This document shows, piece after piece, positions 20,825 through 30,739 of a DNA stretch of 42,898 bases. The number at the start of each line of letters is the position of its first letter. The first letter of the stretch is position 1. Below the pieces are notes generated by a model. That model saw only the letters and a program-made list of their open reading frames with translations, was not told the origin of the DNA and made no database searches. Origin of the DNA: Lingula anatina (taxonomy: Eukaryota > Brachiopoda > Lingulata > Lingulida > Lingulidae); the NCBI RefSeq assembly GCF_001039355.2, contig NW_019773822.1, forward strand, positions 1-42,898, read 5' to 3'. The translations under genes and the position numbers were made by a program.

Positions 20825-21110
20825 ACGGTGCTCGTGTTCGACATGATAGTTCAACAGGTTTTCCAAGTGCGGCATTATCACCTTAAAGAAGAATAACTGA
20901 ATATTTTGCAGGAAACAGGAAAACGTCGTACATGCCTATCCACTTATTGTTTTCTACCCAGCTGATTGGTGGATATATTTCGTATAACTAATTTGCTAAT
21001 TATAAATAGCTGTAGATATAAATTTATTTATTTATTCATTTATTTATTTATTTATTTTATTTGTGGGGAGGGTCTGGTTAACACGGGCTTTGTTCCGGCC
21101 TTTACATTTT
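20825..21110 (+). repeat. 450-bp satellite-like unit R4 (partial)
   Basis: Resumes at GTGCTCGTGTTCGACATGATAG and runs through the 3' part also seen in R2 (AATTTGCTAATTATAAATAG, TTGTGGGGAG, ACACGGGCTTT). Contains an internal TTTA microsatellite (21018-21060). Confidence 0.75.
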
Positions 21111-22250
21111 TAGATGTACTTAAGAGGTAAAGATGTAAAATTTCCGCACTCTCACACAATGTCATCAACGGCGTTTTTTTATGTGCTTAAAAATGTCAAA
21201 ATCATTTTTTAAGTCAAAAGTTGACTCCAGCCAACCAATGAAAACAACTTACACCATTAAGTTATTCGGTTTAAGCTACTTTTCCAGAGGAGCACATGTT
21301 CACGGCGCTGGATTAAACTTATAGCTAATTTTGATGACCGACCGCTTCAAATTGTGCAATGGGGGCATTTTGACATAACAGGCTTACCTTGAAAACACGT
21401 AGGCTTTGCATAATTTGCAATTTAAGGAAAAATAAACGTCATCGGAAATGTAATTATGAGATGTAATTTTCGACGGCCTGGTATTTTATTCCGTTAATAT
21501 TAAGCAAAATCTAGCAATAACGTTGACGTAAGAATTATAAAAGTTGTTCCTATTTTTAATCCATCAAAATCAAGGCCGATGTGACAGGAATGCAGTATAG
21601 TCCGCCAGGAACCGTAGTCCGTTCCCCATTATTTTGTACAGGTGACATACTATTGACTAACCCTAACCCGTACTAATGTTAAGGGACCACGGACTTCAAT
21701 TCCTACATGTAAACGTCTGGCGTTGTTTTTCCTATAAAACCAAGGTAAAATAACCGAAGAGCAAGTATTACTCACTAATTAAAATATATTTCTTATCACC
21801 TGTGTCTCCAAAACATGAAACACACGACAAAGCCGAGAGTCCTTGGGCTTAGACACACCTAAATCAGTGAAATTAAATAAAAATAATGAAGACAATCATG
21901 ATTTGCTAAAGGGGCTTTACCCCTGTAGAAATGGGCTATTGGTAAAACTTGGACTGTGAAAATATCGTCCACTGATTGGCTGAGAGTTGCTGGTGATTGA
22001 CAGCCAGCCACAGGACAGATTCGGAGGGCGTTGGTTTTCCGCTAAAACCTAGATGCGATGTCTGCAGAGGTAATTTTTGCTCACTGATTTAAATGTATTA
22101 TATTCCTTATAATCTGTGTCTCCAAACCAGATGAAATTAAAGAGCAAAATTACGATAAATGAGTTGACATACAATACATCAACTAAAGCCGGTAATAAGT
22201 GACTTGGTGTTCCAACTCGCGATGTAAAACGTGATCATTTTTTATCTATC
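21110..22250. other. AT-rich interval with a weak dispersed repeat
   Basis: No gene seen. A diverged ~120-bp block (TCTGGCGTTGTNTTTCCTNTAAAACCAAGG, ...TTCTTATCACCTGTGTCTCC) occurs at about 21715-21815, again loosely at 22030-22125 and at 25374-25470. Confidence 0.5.
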
Positions 22251-22708
22251 TACAGGGTTACCACTTAATATGGAATATTTTTTATCATTGTTATTTTTGA
22301 GTGCTGATTAAATTTTTTTTTGGCTTGAGTCATTAAAAAAGTATGTCACTGAGTGATAATAACATCCAGTCTTCTGTTGTGAGATATTTTGGTCAATAAT
22401 ATTAAATCTGACATAAGATGCCATTCAAAAGAAAGGAACACCCCCAGAAAACCATATCAACAGTTTGATGTCAGTATAAACTTAAAGATACGATATTAAA
22501 GAAAATGATAGCCTCCGGACAGTGATATGTTACACAGTCAAAGAAATCACTACAGTAAATCATGAAAAGTCAGTAATTGCGGGTATGACCTCCAGCAGCC
22601 GCTTGCAGCGCCCTCATCCTACATGGCATATCCTGTGACACGTTTTTTAGAGTTTGGGTGGGGATATCATTCCTCGCAGTGATATTTGCCTGTCGCAGTT
22701 CATCACTA

Positions 22709-22734
22709 TTTACCGGCCGAGGACCATAGCTATT
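22709..22734. repeat. 26-bp sequence repeated on both sides of the N gap
   Basis: The 26 bases ending TTTACCGGCCGAGGACCATA + GCTATT are identical at 22709-22734 and 23631-23656, exactly abutting the N run on both sides. Confidence 0.95.
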
Positions 22735-23630
22735 NNNNNNNNNNNNNNNNNNNNNNNNNNNNNNNNNNNNNNNNNNNNNNNNNNNNNNNNNNNNNNNNNN
22801 NNNNNNNNNNNNNNNNNNNNNNNNNNNNNNNNNNNNNNNNNNNNNNNNNNNNNNNNNNNNNNNNNNNNNNNNNNNNNNNNNNNNNNNNNNNNNNNNNNNN
22901 NNNNNNNNNNNNNNNNNNNNNNNNNNNNNNNNNNNNNNNNNNNNNNNNNNNNNNNNNNNNNNNNNNNNNNNNNNNNNNNNNNNNNNNNNNNNNNNNNNNN
23001 NNNNNNNNNNNNNNNNNNNNNNNNNNNNNNNNNNNNNNNNNNNNNNNNNNNNNNNNNNNNNNNNNNNNNNNNNNNNNNNNNNNNNNNNNNNNNNNNNNNN
23101 NNNNNNNNNNNNNNNNNNNNNNNNNNNNNNNNNNNNNNNNNNNNNNNNNNNNNNNNNNNNNNNNNNNNNNNNNNNNNNNNNNNNNNNNNNNNNNNNNNNN
23201 NNNNNNNNNNNNNNNNNNNNNNNNNNNNNNNNNNNNNNNNNNNNNNNNNNNNNNNNNNNNNNNNNNNNNNNNNNNNNNNNNNNNNNNNNNNNNNNNNNNN
23301 NNNNNNNNNNNNNNNNNNNNNNNNNNNNNNNNNNNNNNNNNNNNNNNNNNNNNNNNNNNNNNNNNNNNNNNNNNNNNNNNNNNNNNNNNNNNNNNNNNNN
23401 NNNNNNNNNNNNNNNNNNNNNNNNNNNNNNNNNNNNNNNNNNNNNNNNNNNNNNNNNNNNNNNNNNNNNNNNNNNNNNNNNNNNNNNNNNNNNNNNNNNN
23501 NNNNNNNNNNNNNNNNNNNNNNNNNNNNNNNNNNNNNNNNNNNNNNNNNNNNNNNNNNNNNNNNNNNNNNNNNNNNNNNNNNNNNNNNNNNNNNNNNNNN
23601 NNNNNNNNNNNNNNNNNNNNNNNNNNNNNN
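22735..23630. other. 896-base N run (assembly gap, probably spurious)
   Basis: All N. The same 26 bp abut both edges, and the transposase frame is continuous if the edges are overlapped, so no sequence is likely to be missing. Confidence 0.9.
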
Positions 23631-24843
23631 TTTACCGGCCGAGGACCATAGCTATTAATTCTGTGAGTTACTTCCGCCCACAGATTTTCAATTGGGTTCA
23701 TATCTGGAGAGTTTGCAGGCCAGGGCAGTTGCTGAACCCATTGGTTTTGAAGAAAAACAGTGATTCTGCGGCCTCGATGTGGGGTTGCGCAGTCGTCTTG
23801 GTACACAAAGTTGTTCCTGAAGATGAATCTTACCAATCGAAGCATTAATTGCTGTAGAATGTCTCTGTAGGAATCCTGGATGAGGTTGCCTCCTAGAAAA
23901 ACCAACTGGTTCTGGGCACCGACATGAAATACTCCCCAAACAGAGACGTTACCATCCCCTGCTTGCACCCTAGGCAGTACACAATCATTGTTTTATGCCC
24001 CTCGTATACGTCGGTGGACACGGATTCGACGATCAACCCTAAAAAATCCAAATCTGGCCTTATCACTGAAAACAACGTGATTCCAGTGTTTTGGCTGCAA
24101 ACGCACGTGGTCCCCAGCCCTTTGCAGACATCGCTGTATATGACCTGCTGTTAACAGTGGTTTCCCTACTGGCCTTCGTGCAAAATAACCGGCTTGCAGA
24201 AATCTCTTGTTCACGTGGGACCTTGAAACGGGCGTTTGAATGACATTCTGCCTCTGTTTTCTGAGGACACTGGTTGTCTTTGTACGACCAGCACGGCGTC
24301 CACTAAGGAGAAGGCGATCCTGTCTTCTTGGTGTGATACGCGGACAACCTGGTCGAGGTATAGGGGTAGGTGCCCCTGTAGCAGCATTTCTTTGGAGGAC
24401 TTCACAAACGGTTCCTGATAAATGTTGAATTACCTGGCAATGGCTGTCCGTTTCTGGCCATTTTCTCTGAGAGCAAGCATCCCATAGTAAGCTGCGTTGC
24501 TTTGCTGTCGTACCATATCTTCACTAAGGTACCTGTCAAGTTTCAGAGCGATCCCTATGTTGCTTCTCTAAACACGCTCCAAAAATTTACCAAACCCATG
24601 CGTTTTTATACAAGGGCAGAAATTGCCGAAAAGACCACCCCTCACATTTCTGACCACAGAACATACAACTGCATGCATCAATTGTTTCGATAGTTGTGTG
24701 GTAATTAGGTAACACATCTGGCTACACATGGAGTGACACCTCAGCTTTGGATTTAAAGTAGTTAGAGAGAAATTAAATATTTTGTAGAAAATTTATTCGC
24801 AAAAAAATAATATTCCATATTAAGTGGTAACCCTGTATGTATC

Positions 24844-24882
24844 CTTGGACCTAAATAGAGAAGGTCTCTATTTAGGTCCAAG
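24844..24882. repeat. Perfect 18-bp hairpin with AGG loop
   Basis: CTTGGACCTAAATAGAGA, AGG, then its exact complement. It lies seven bases outside the right TA of the Tc1 element and is followed by CTAT repeats. Confidence 0.85.
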
Positions 24883-24899
24883 ATCTATCTTTCTATCTA

Positions 24900-25370
24900 T
24901 CTATCAGCTGTAACCGAACGTACTCTTACCGTGTTAGCAATATAATATTGAGAACTGATCTTGTTGTGCTTGAACTTCAGCATAAAAAAAAAGAAATTTG
25001 TGCGCATCGTTCTTTTCTCCGCAAATTAAATTTACTTATGTTATTCAAGTAATTTGGCTACAGAAACACTTGGCCTGCGCGCGAGACATTTTTCTTGAAG
25101 AGATGAAAAGAGGACTTAGGCGCGATTCTTTACATATACTTTATCTTTTTTCGCTGTTCAATACTATAATAAGTTAACAATAACGTTCAACCAGGAGAGA
25201 AACAAAAACAAACCAAAACAAAACATAAAAAATGTTGTCACGATATATTTATGCGTATTACTTGTCTTTGTTGCAACAATAAACAATGCTAAAATAATTT
25301 TAGTACCAGTAATAAGTTGTCGATATTTTCCGATATTTGCCAGCCAGCAACAGGTCAACTGAGTCCACTA
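24900..25370. other. AT-rich interval with no recognised gene
   Basis: No coding frame or repeat edge supported. Confidence 0.5.
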
Positions 25371-25489
25371 ACATCTGGCGTTGTATTTCCTCTAAAACCA
25401 AGGCGCAATAACCAAAGAGCTCTTATTATGCACTTATTAAAATATGTCATATTTCTTATCATTTGTCTCACTGAAGGCCACAGGCAGAT

Positions 25490-25960
25490 ATTCATGAGAA
25501 ATGACAATCCCCTTATTGATAAATTAACGGACGAAGAACGTGACTATGTGGAGAAAGAAATTATTATATTGGAATGTCATAATGCTTTAAAGAACATGAA
25601 GAATGGCCGATCGCTGGATACACAGTAGAATTCTATAAACTCTTCTAGTCCGACTTGACACTATTCATCGTACGCTCGTTCAACGTTTCGTTCATTAGAC
25701 AATCTATGTCAATAAGCCAGATACAAGGCCTCATAACTTGTCTCCCTAAGGCGGGAAAAGATAAAAAAGATTTAAATAACTGGAGACCAATTCCACTGCT
25801 AAAAGTTGACTATAAAATTGCCTCAGCCTGTGTTGCATACCGTATGAAACATTTTTGGGAAAAATCTGATAAGCGATACACAGCTTTGTAAAAGGCCGAC
25901 TTAAATGCACCCGACTGGTATACGACTTAGTGTCAGAACAGAAAATGAACAAATTCCTAA
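25490..25960 (+). pseudogene. LINE (L1/Tx1-type) reverse transcriptase fragment
   Basis: Read in pieces across frames: NPLIDKLTDEERDYVEKEI and ECHNALKNMKNGRS in one frame up to a TAG at 25626-25628, then GYTVEFYKLF, a TAG where a Trp codon is expected (~25648), SISQIQGLITCLPKAGKDKK, DLNNWRPIPLLKVDYKIASA and AYRMKH in another. This matches the start of the reverse transcriptase domain of L1/Tx1 clade LINEs (fingers region with the LPKxGKDxxxxNWRPIxLLxxDYKI signature). The catalytic FADD region is absent. At least one frameshift and two stops make it inactive. Confidence 0.85.
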
Positions 25961-25979
25961 GATACCTCCAAATGATCTT

Positions 25980-26580
25980 AGGATACCTTCGTGTGACTTC
26001 CCTGAAGATTGATACGATGTCGGTGCAGCCCCCACACGTTTTAGCAATAGCATTTTTTTTATACCTTTTAGTTACCCTCTTTGCCTGCCTATGAATAAGG
26101 ACACATGCAGCTTAAAACTTCTACAAGCGAATTACTTTCAGATTAAAAATTAAAAAAATTTCACTATTATTTATCCTCCTAAAACTACCAAAGGTGGAGA
26201 GAAAGAGACCACCAACAGCATCAACCATTACCACAATTACTGCAGGTCCACCGAACAGTGCTCATACGGGAACTGTTCAGTGTCATCTCCGATATTGTCA
26301 AGGCCTACGGGCATACGATCTATTTTAAACTTTTGTCAAAAGTTTCTGTTGATCGGCTTAACAAATTGTAGAGTCTACAGCAGCCATGAATCAATTTCGC
26401 ACGGCCCCACCTACCTCCGCACCTACCTCCGCACGTACCTCCGCACGGACGATGCACAGACGTATATTCGTACATTACATGGCAAATGCAACCTCATTCT
26501 TATAAAGAATCTGGAATATCAACCCATGGGAAACCGTTTATGTTTTATGATAACAAATAATCATACCTGTCAGCATTGAT
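25980..26580. other. Interval with no recognised gene
   Basis: Contains a short repeat of CACCTACCTCCGCAC-type units (26406-26452). Nothing else was supported. Confidence 0.5.
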
Positions 26581-26583
26581 AAT

Positions 26584-27028
26584 TGCCAGAGAGGGAGATT
26601 TCCTTGAAAGCCCTTCGTCGCCAAACCCGACTCTCTCTCTCTCTCACTCTCTCTCTCTCTCACGCACACACACATGCGTACACACACACACACTAAAGAA
26701 GTAAACAAGTAAATGAATAAATAATTAAATGAAAAAAATAGATAAATAAATAAATAATACACCGTTTCTTTTATTTTCGAAATTCTGTATTAACAGTTTC
26801 CTTTGTCTACATAAAATTATAAATAACTCCAAAGTATTTTAGATTTATTAATGCTACGAAGAGTCTGTCATTTCTTTCAAAATAAGACTATTCAGAGGAA
26901 GTATGTGATCCTCTCACGATCGATGTCGTTTCATCCCCAAAGATATACATTAATGTCTATATGCCAGAGAGGGAGATTTCCTCGAAACCCCTTCGTCGCC
27001 CAACCCGACTCTCTCTCTCTCTCTCTCT

Positions 27029-27106
<78 letters not shown>

Positions 27107-27350
27107 TAAGTAAACAAACAAACAATACACTGTTTCTTTAAATTTCAAAATTGTTTTCTTCAGTGTTTAGGAAAGATACACCTAGGTTTTTTTTAAGTTC
27201 TGTATTAACTGTTTGCTTTGGCTACATAAAACTATAAATAACACCAAAGCATTTTAGATTTATTAATGCTACGAAAAGTCTGTCATTTTTTCTTTATGAG
27301 ACTAATATGCGATCCTCGCATGATCGATTTTGTTTAGCTCATCCACTAAG
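26584..27350 (+). repeat. Two-copy direct repeat, ~380-bp unit, with CT/CA microsatellites
   Basis: Units at about 26584-26960 and 26963-27350 share GCCAGAGAGGGAGATTTCC, the CTTCGTCGCC block, a long CT then CA microsatellite, CTAAATAAGTAAACAA, CTGTATTAAC...TTTG, TTTTAGATTTATTAATGCTA and GATCCTC-CATGATCGAT. The microsatellites (26631-26692 and 27009-27103) differ strongly in length. Confidence 0.8.
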
Positions 27351-27551
27351 ATGTAATAATCTGATTGAGTTTCATTACATCTATATGATAAGGTACAATC
27401 ATGGATCCCCATCCCAGGAAGGTGACCCGGGTTTACTACAATCACAATGGATAATACAATCACTTTTTCTCAGACATAATACTTGATATCAAGCGATTTA
27501 GCTTAGAAATCAGATTTCATGTGTAAAATGAAGGAATGACTGACAACTACG

Positions 27552-27757
27552 TAGGATTGTGTTAGAGAAGACAGAATGCGATTTTTATCCACTCTTTACA
27601 CGTTCACGTACCAACTGGTTTTTGTGCTACGTCTATATATTTCTAAGACAGATCTTTATTCCAAATAAATGAGGTGATGCTTATTAGCACAAAAATGTTA
27701 AAACATGCTGTCGTTCATTACTCACGCACTCTAAAGATTTAACATTAGGGTTATGGC
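27552..27757 (+). repeat. Dispersed repeat, copy 1
   Basis: Begins GGATTGTGTTAGAGAAGAC and ends near CACTCTAAAGATTTAACATT. The same order of blocks is at 34320-34523 (GATTGTGTTAGAGAAGACAC...AACATACTGTCGCTTATT...GTAAATATTTAACACTAG). Confidence 0.65.
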
Positions 27758-27892
27758 ATGAAATTCGCAGATGACACGACTCTTGCCGGGCTGGCAACTG
27801 ATAGCCTAACAGCGAGAGCGCATTAAGTGAGTCTGTTGAAACTGTTGTTGAGTTGCGCAAGAGTAACTAGAAAAGCACTCCGAGAGCGCAGA

Positions 27893-28090
27893 CCTCCGCC
27901 AAGGCAGCGATTTTTTATTATTATAGATTGATTACTGATCGGAATCAAAAACTAATCATCTCTTCCTTGGCCCACTTCTGACAGTTCCTGAAAATTTCAT
28001 CAATATCGGTCCATAACTTTTTGAGTTATGTTGATGACAAACAAACAAACAGACAAACAGGGGTGAAAAACATAACCTCCTTGGCGGAGG
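27893..28090. mobile_element. ~198-bp element with CCTCCGCCAAGG inverted ends
   Basis: CCTCCGCCAAGG (27893-27904) and CCTTGGCGGAGG (28079-28090) are perfect 12-bp inverted repeats. The body contains the widely seen TTTTTGAGTTATG...ACAAACAAACAGACAAACAG...AACATAACCTCC tail. No coding capacity. It could be a MITE or a retroelement-derived SINE; I cannot decide. Confidence 0.65.
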
Positions 28091-28099
28091 TAATGATAT

Positions 28100-28590
28100 C
28101 TAGTAAAACCAAGGAAATGGTAGCAGATTTAATTTCAGATGGAATCAAAATGTAAAAACATTAATTTGCATATCCAGAGCTCCTGCTACTTGCAAATGCC
28201 TGTGATGAATTAAATTACTGACACAGAGACAGTAGGCTTACATGTACAGTAACAGATGAATGTATTCTAAATAAGGATTATTAAAGATGTATATTTTGAA
28301 ACAGAATCAGGCGCATACATTATCTAAGAAATTGTTTGTATATTTCCTTTAATTAGACTTAAGAAATAAACATTACATTGTACAATATAATACAAATCAC
28401 TTCTCACATACATATTTCTCACAAATATACATAAACACATATATCCATACACCCTACCATGCGACTTTATTGTGTGCTAACTATTGTATAAAATAAATAG
28501 GTATAAAGACAAGCACAGCATTATTTTCTAGTACAGAAAACATTCGATGTCCCCGGATTATGGCTGCCCTCCATTTTTTATTTTCTGTAA
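28100..28590. other. AT-rich interval with no recognised gene
   Basis: No coding frame or repeat recognised. Confidence 0.5.
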
Positions 28591-28593
28591 ATG

Positions 28594-28758
28594 CAGTGGC
28601 GGATTTAGAGCGGGAGTCAGGGCGGTCCTGACCCTCTTCCCCTTCGATTTCTGGTCCCTTCTTGAAACTAGAATTTTGATTTGTTGAATCATTGTTCTCA
28701 ACTGTGCCAAATGGCACCGTTCACCCCACCCCTTCAAATAATTCTGGATCCGCCCCTG
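28594..28758. mobile_element. 165-bp MITE (CAGTGGCGGAT...ATCCGCCCCTG)
   Basis: Inverted ends CAGTGGCGGATTTAGAG and, reversed, CAGGGGCGGATCCAGAA. Flanked by AAATG (28589-28593, 28759-28763), a 5-bp target duplication. Same type of ends and duplication length as the element at 1271-1430. CAG...CTG ends resemble hAT elements with short target duplications; that placement is inference. Confidence 0.7.
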
Positions 28759-28769
28759 AAATGTATTAT

Positions 28770-29400
28770 TTTTACCTGAGAAATAAGCGTAAATTTATTT
28801 CCAGGAATAAATAAATAAGAACCGATGCCTAAATAAGAACATTGTCTCCCTTTTCATCCCTAATCCAGTTTTCGTTTTGTTTCTGCAAGTTTTTAATAGC
28901 ATCAAAGTCTACCCATTTAAAACAATCTAATTTGCAGAACACTAGACCATAAAACAAATCAAACCAATTCAATGTGGTGTAGACAATAATCCAACAACTT
29001 AAGCCTGACAAAAACAATAATTTCTCCAAAAAAAAAATTTTATTGCTCTCGAGCAAACAGAAATTTAATCACTTGGTTCTCTCAGTTAGTGGGTCAAAGT
29101 TCAAACAGCCCCACACATTTTGATAATAAATTTTGAAATAAAAGACTGTAAAACAAAATCAAGTTTTACATCAGTCTCTTGTGATAACACATGAATCATC
29201 CAATTGGATTATCATAAAAGTTGTGGAAAAAATGAAAAAATATTACCGTAATGCTAAATAACAGTGTTGCCTGATATAAAACTGACTTGACACCAGAAAA
29301 CCATGGTACTTGAAGTGCTACACTCTAATTACTTTTCTGATCCAAATTACTGCTGAGTTTTCATTCATTTTGCAAAAAAAAAAAAAAAAAAAAAAAATGT
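28770..29400. other. AT-rich interval, possible 3' UTR of the minus-strand gene
   Basis: Ends with a 24-base A run (29374-29397, T run on the minus strand). A minus-strand AATAAA lies near 29038-29043. No coding frame was supported. Confidence 0.4.
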
Positions 29401-29406
29401 GTAAGT

Positions 29407-29890
29407 TTATCTACTGGTCAAGATATCCATTTGATGAAGTGCACCAGATTTGTCCTTGCTGTCATGCTGATAGGAAGGTGGTCTCCTAGGCTTCTCTTCT
29501 GTTGATGAATCTGGAAAAATGTCACAATATTCCTTCAGAAGATATCCATTCCTTTAATTGATCAATATGTTGTTAAATGAAGATATCATTACACTGTAAA
29601 AGAACATATTAAATACCCAGCTGCAGGAATCATTTCATTAAGAAAACATGGCACTTTTTCATGTTGTCCAATGCAGATCTTGATATATGTCTTAACCTGT
29701 TTTGATTTAAATAAATAAATAATTAAATCCCACAGAGAGCAGTTTTACCTCAGCTGTCAGCTGTGGTACCATATGGTCTGATGTTTGTCTGTTACCCTGA
29801 TCTCCATGACAACAGGTCCAGATGCTCAAAGATGGTGTCCAGCCACAATTTCTGGTCCTTGGTCACTACTTCCACAAAAAATGTGCCCTG
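29407..29890 (-). CDS. Two 3' exons of an unrecognised minus-strand gene
   Basis: Exon 29796-29890 (95 bp): acceptor TTTGTTATAG, then QGTFFVEVVTKDQKLWLDTI followed by FEHLDLLSWRS, donor GTAACA. Exon 29407-29510: acceptor TTTTTCCAG, then SSTEEKPRRPPSYQHDSKDK followed by SGALHQMDILTSR and TAA at 29407-29409. The first exon ends in phase 2 while the favoured frame of the last exon needs phase 1, so either a small exon between them (a GCTGAG/GTAAAA donor lies near 29752) or another reading of the last exon is needed. The first peptide has a PH-like C-terminal flavour (KLWLDTIF), but I do not recognise the protein. Confidence 0.45.
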
Positions 29891-30097
29891 CTATAACAAA
29901 GCAAATTGTTACATGAAAGTCACAAATTTTACATTTCAGATTAATACAAGAAAAAAGTAATGAAAAATGATGATTTTGAAGTCAATACGACTAAAAACCA
30001 GTTACAGTTAATTTTTAATGATATAGGTACCTTGTCAAGACATGACAAGACTACGTGAAAATGACATAGGCTACGTCCCCCTCCCTCCCCCCCCCCC

Positions 30098-30221
30098 CCA
30101 CACACACGCGGGAAGGGGGGTCCAATGCTTTAAGTTGTACGTCGCTTCACTGTTTGTCCTAGCTAATTCATCATAAAAGAAAGGAATCAGATCAAAATTA
30201 TAATAAAGTACAGAATGTGCA
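30098..30221 (+). repeat. Long dispersed repeat, partial copy C
   Basis: Matches 4608-4727 and 7153-7266 (TCCAATGCTTTAAGTTGT, AAACTGTTTGTCCTAGCTAA-like, CAGATCAAAATTATAATAAA, GAATGTGCA). The match stops exactly at the n at 30222. Confidence 0.75.
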
Positions 30222-30222
30222 N
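30222..30222. other. Single n, probable scaffold join
   Basis: It cuts a copy of the long dispersed repeat; copies A and B continue past this point, copy C does not. Confidence 0.6.
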
Positions 30223-30339
30223 TACGATGATATTTTACAGATATATGTTTTATAAATATTTGAATACATAAAAGCAATTTGTATTGCTCTTAATAAAACA
30301 CTTATTGAATATACAAAATGTCTTAGTGTTTTTACTGAT

Positions 30340-30735
30340 GGCTACATGGCTCAGTGAAAGCCTGGGGTTGGGGTTCGATTCCTGGCTCGAGCACTTTGGA
30401 ATTACAAAGGGGTGCTATTAGAAATTTTCTTTGCTTACTATAAGAAGAAAGTCTACCCGAGGAGGGTGGGTGGGAACACTTAGAGGAGTAGGTAACGCGC
30501 TTGCCTCTGAGACGGAAGGTCCCCAGTTCGATTCCTGGCGCTTCTAGGTCCTAGCAAATTACCTTTTGCAAAAATAAACCCAAATAAACAATTCAAACTA
30601 CTATAAGAGGATCATACGAATGAGGACAAACGCGTACTGAGACAGTGGCTCAGTAGGTAAGACGACAGACTAAGAAGTAGAAAAGGGTAGTCAAGGAGTT
30701 GAAAACCTAAGGTTCGAGTCGAGCTGAAGAAAAGA
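30340..30735 (+). mobile_element. Run of three tRNA-like (SINE-type) modules
   Basis: Three Pol III-type boxes in the same orientation: module 1 with TGGCTCAGTGAAAG (30347-30360) and B box GGTTCGATTCC (30372-30382); module 2 with GGAGTAGGTAACGCGC and B box GTTCGATTCC (30526-30535) with a paired CCAG/CTGG T stem; module 3 with TGGCTCAGTAGGTAAGACGACAGACT-type A box (30647-30672) and GGTTCGAGTCG (30711-30721). None folds as a clean functional tRNA: A-B spacing is too short in module 1 and too long in module 3, and the anticodon stem of module 2 is mismatched. Best read as tRNA-derived SINE heads. Confidence 0.5.
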
Positions 30736-30739
30736 AAGT

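Larger units (their letters stand above)
22570..24516 (-). pseudogene. Tc1 transposase, broken copy
   Basis: Starts at ATG 24514-24516 (MVRQQSNAAYYGMLALRENG) and ends at TGA 22570-22572. Order: N-terminal helix-turn-helix DNA-binding region, then PRPGCPRIT linker, then the DDE domain with WNHVVFSDKARF (first Asp), YQDDCATPH (second Asp), WPANSPDMNPIENLW (Glu). There are 34 residues between the second Asp and the Glu, i.e. DD34E, the Tc1 spacing. Damage: TAA in place of a likely Gln codon near 24436, a one-base deletion just after it, and a TAA at 23993-23995 in the middle of the catalytic domain. The C-terminus (QAAAGGHTRNY) reads on in frame when the gap is closed over its 26-bp overlap. About 341 aa if unbroken in length. 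Cannot make active transposase. Confidence 0.92.
22253..24835 (-). mobile_element. Tc1-type transposon, complete ends, inactive
   Basis: Bounded by TA dinucleotides (22251-22252 and 24836-24837). The ends are 27-bp perfect inverted repeats beginning CAGGGTTACCACTTAATATG. It encodes a Tc1-family transposase on the minus strand. Nominal length is 2583 bp, but 896 of these are N; removing the N run and one copy of a 26-bp overlap gives 1661 bp, normal for Tc1. Confidence 0.93.

Noticed and set aside
22654-23968. Very long open frames across the N run on both strands
   Set aside because: They consist mostly of N; only the minus-strand edges encode Tc1 transposase.
30487-30550. Functional tRNA gene
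   Set aside because: T stem and B box are good, but the anticodon stem is mismatched and no clean acceptor stem forms; SINE head preferred.
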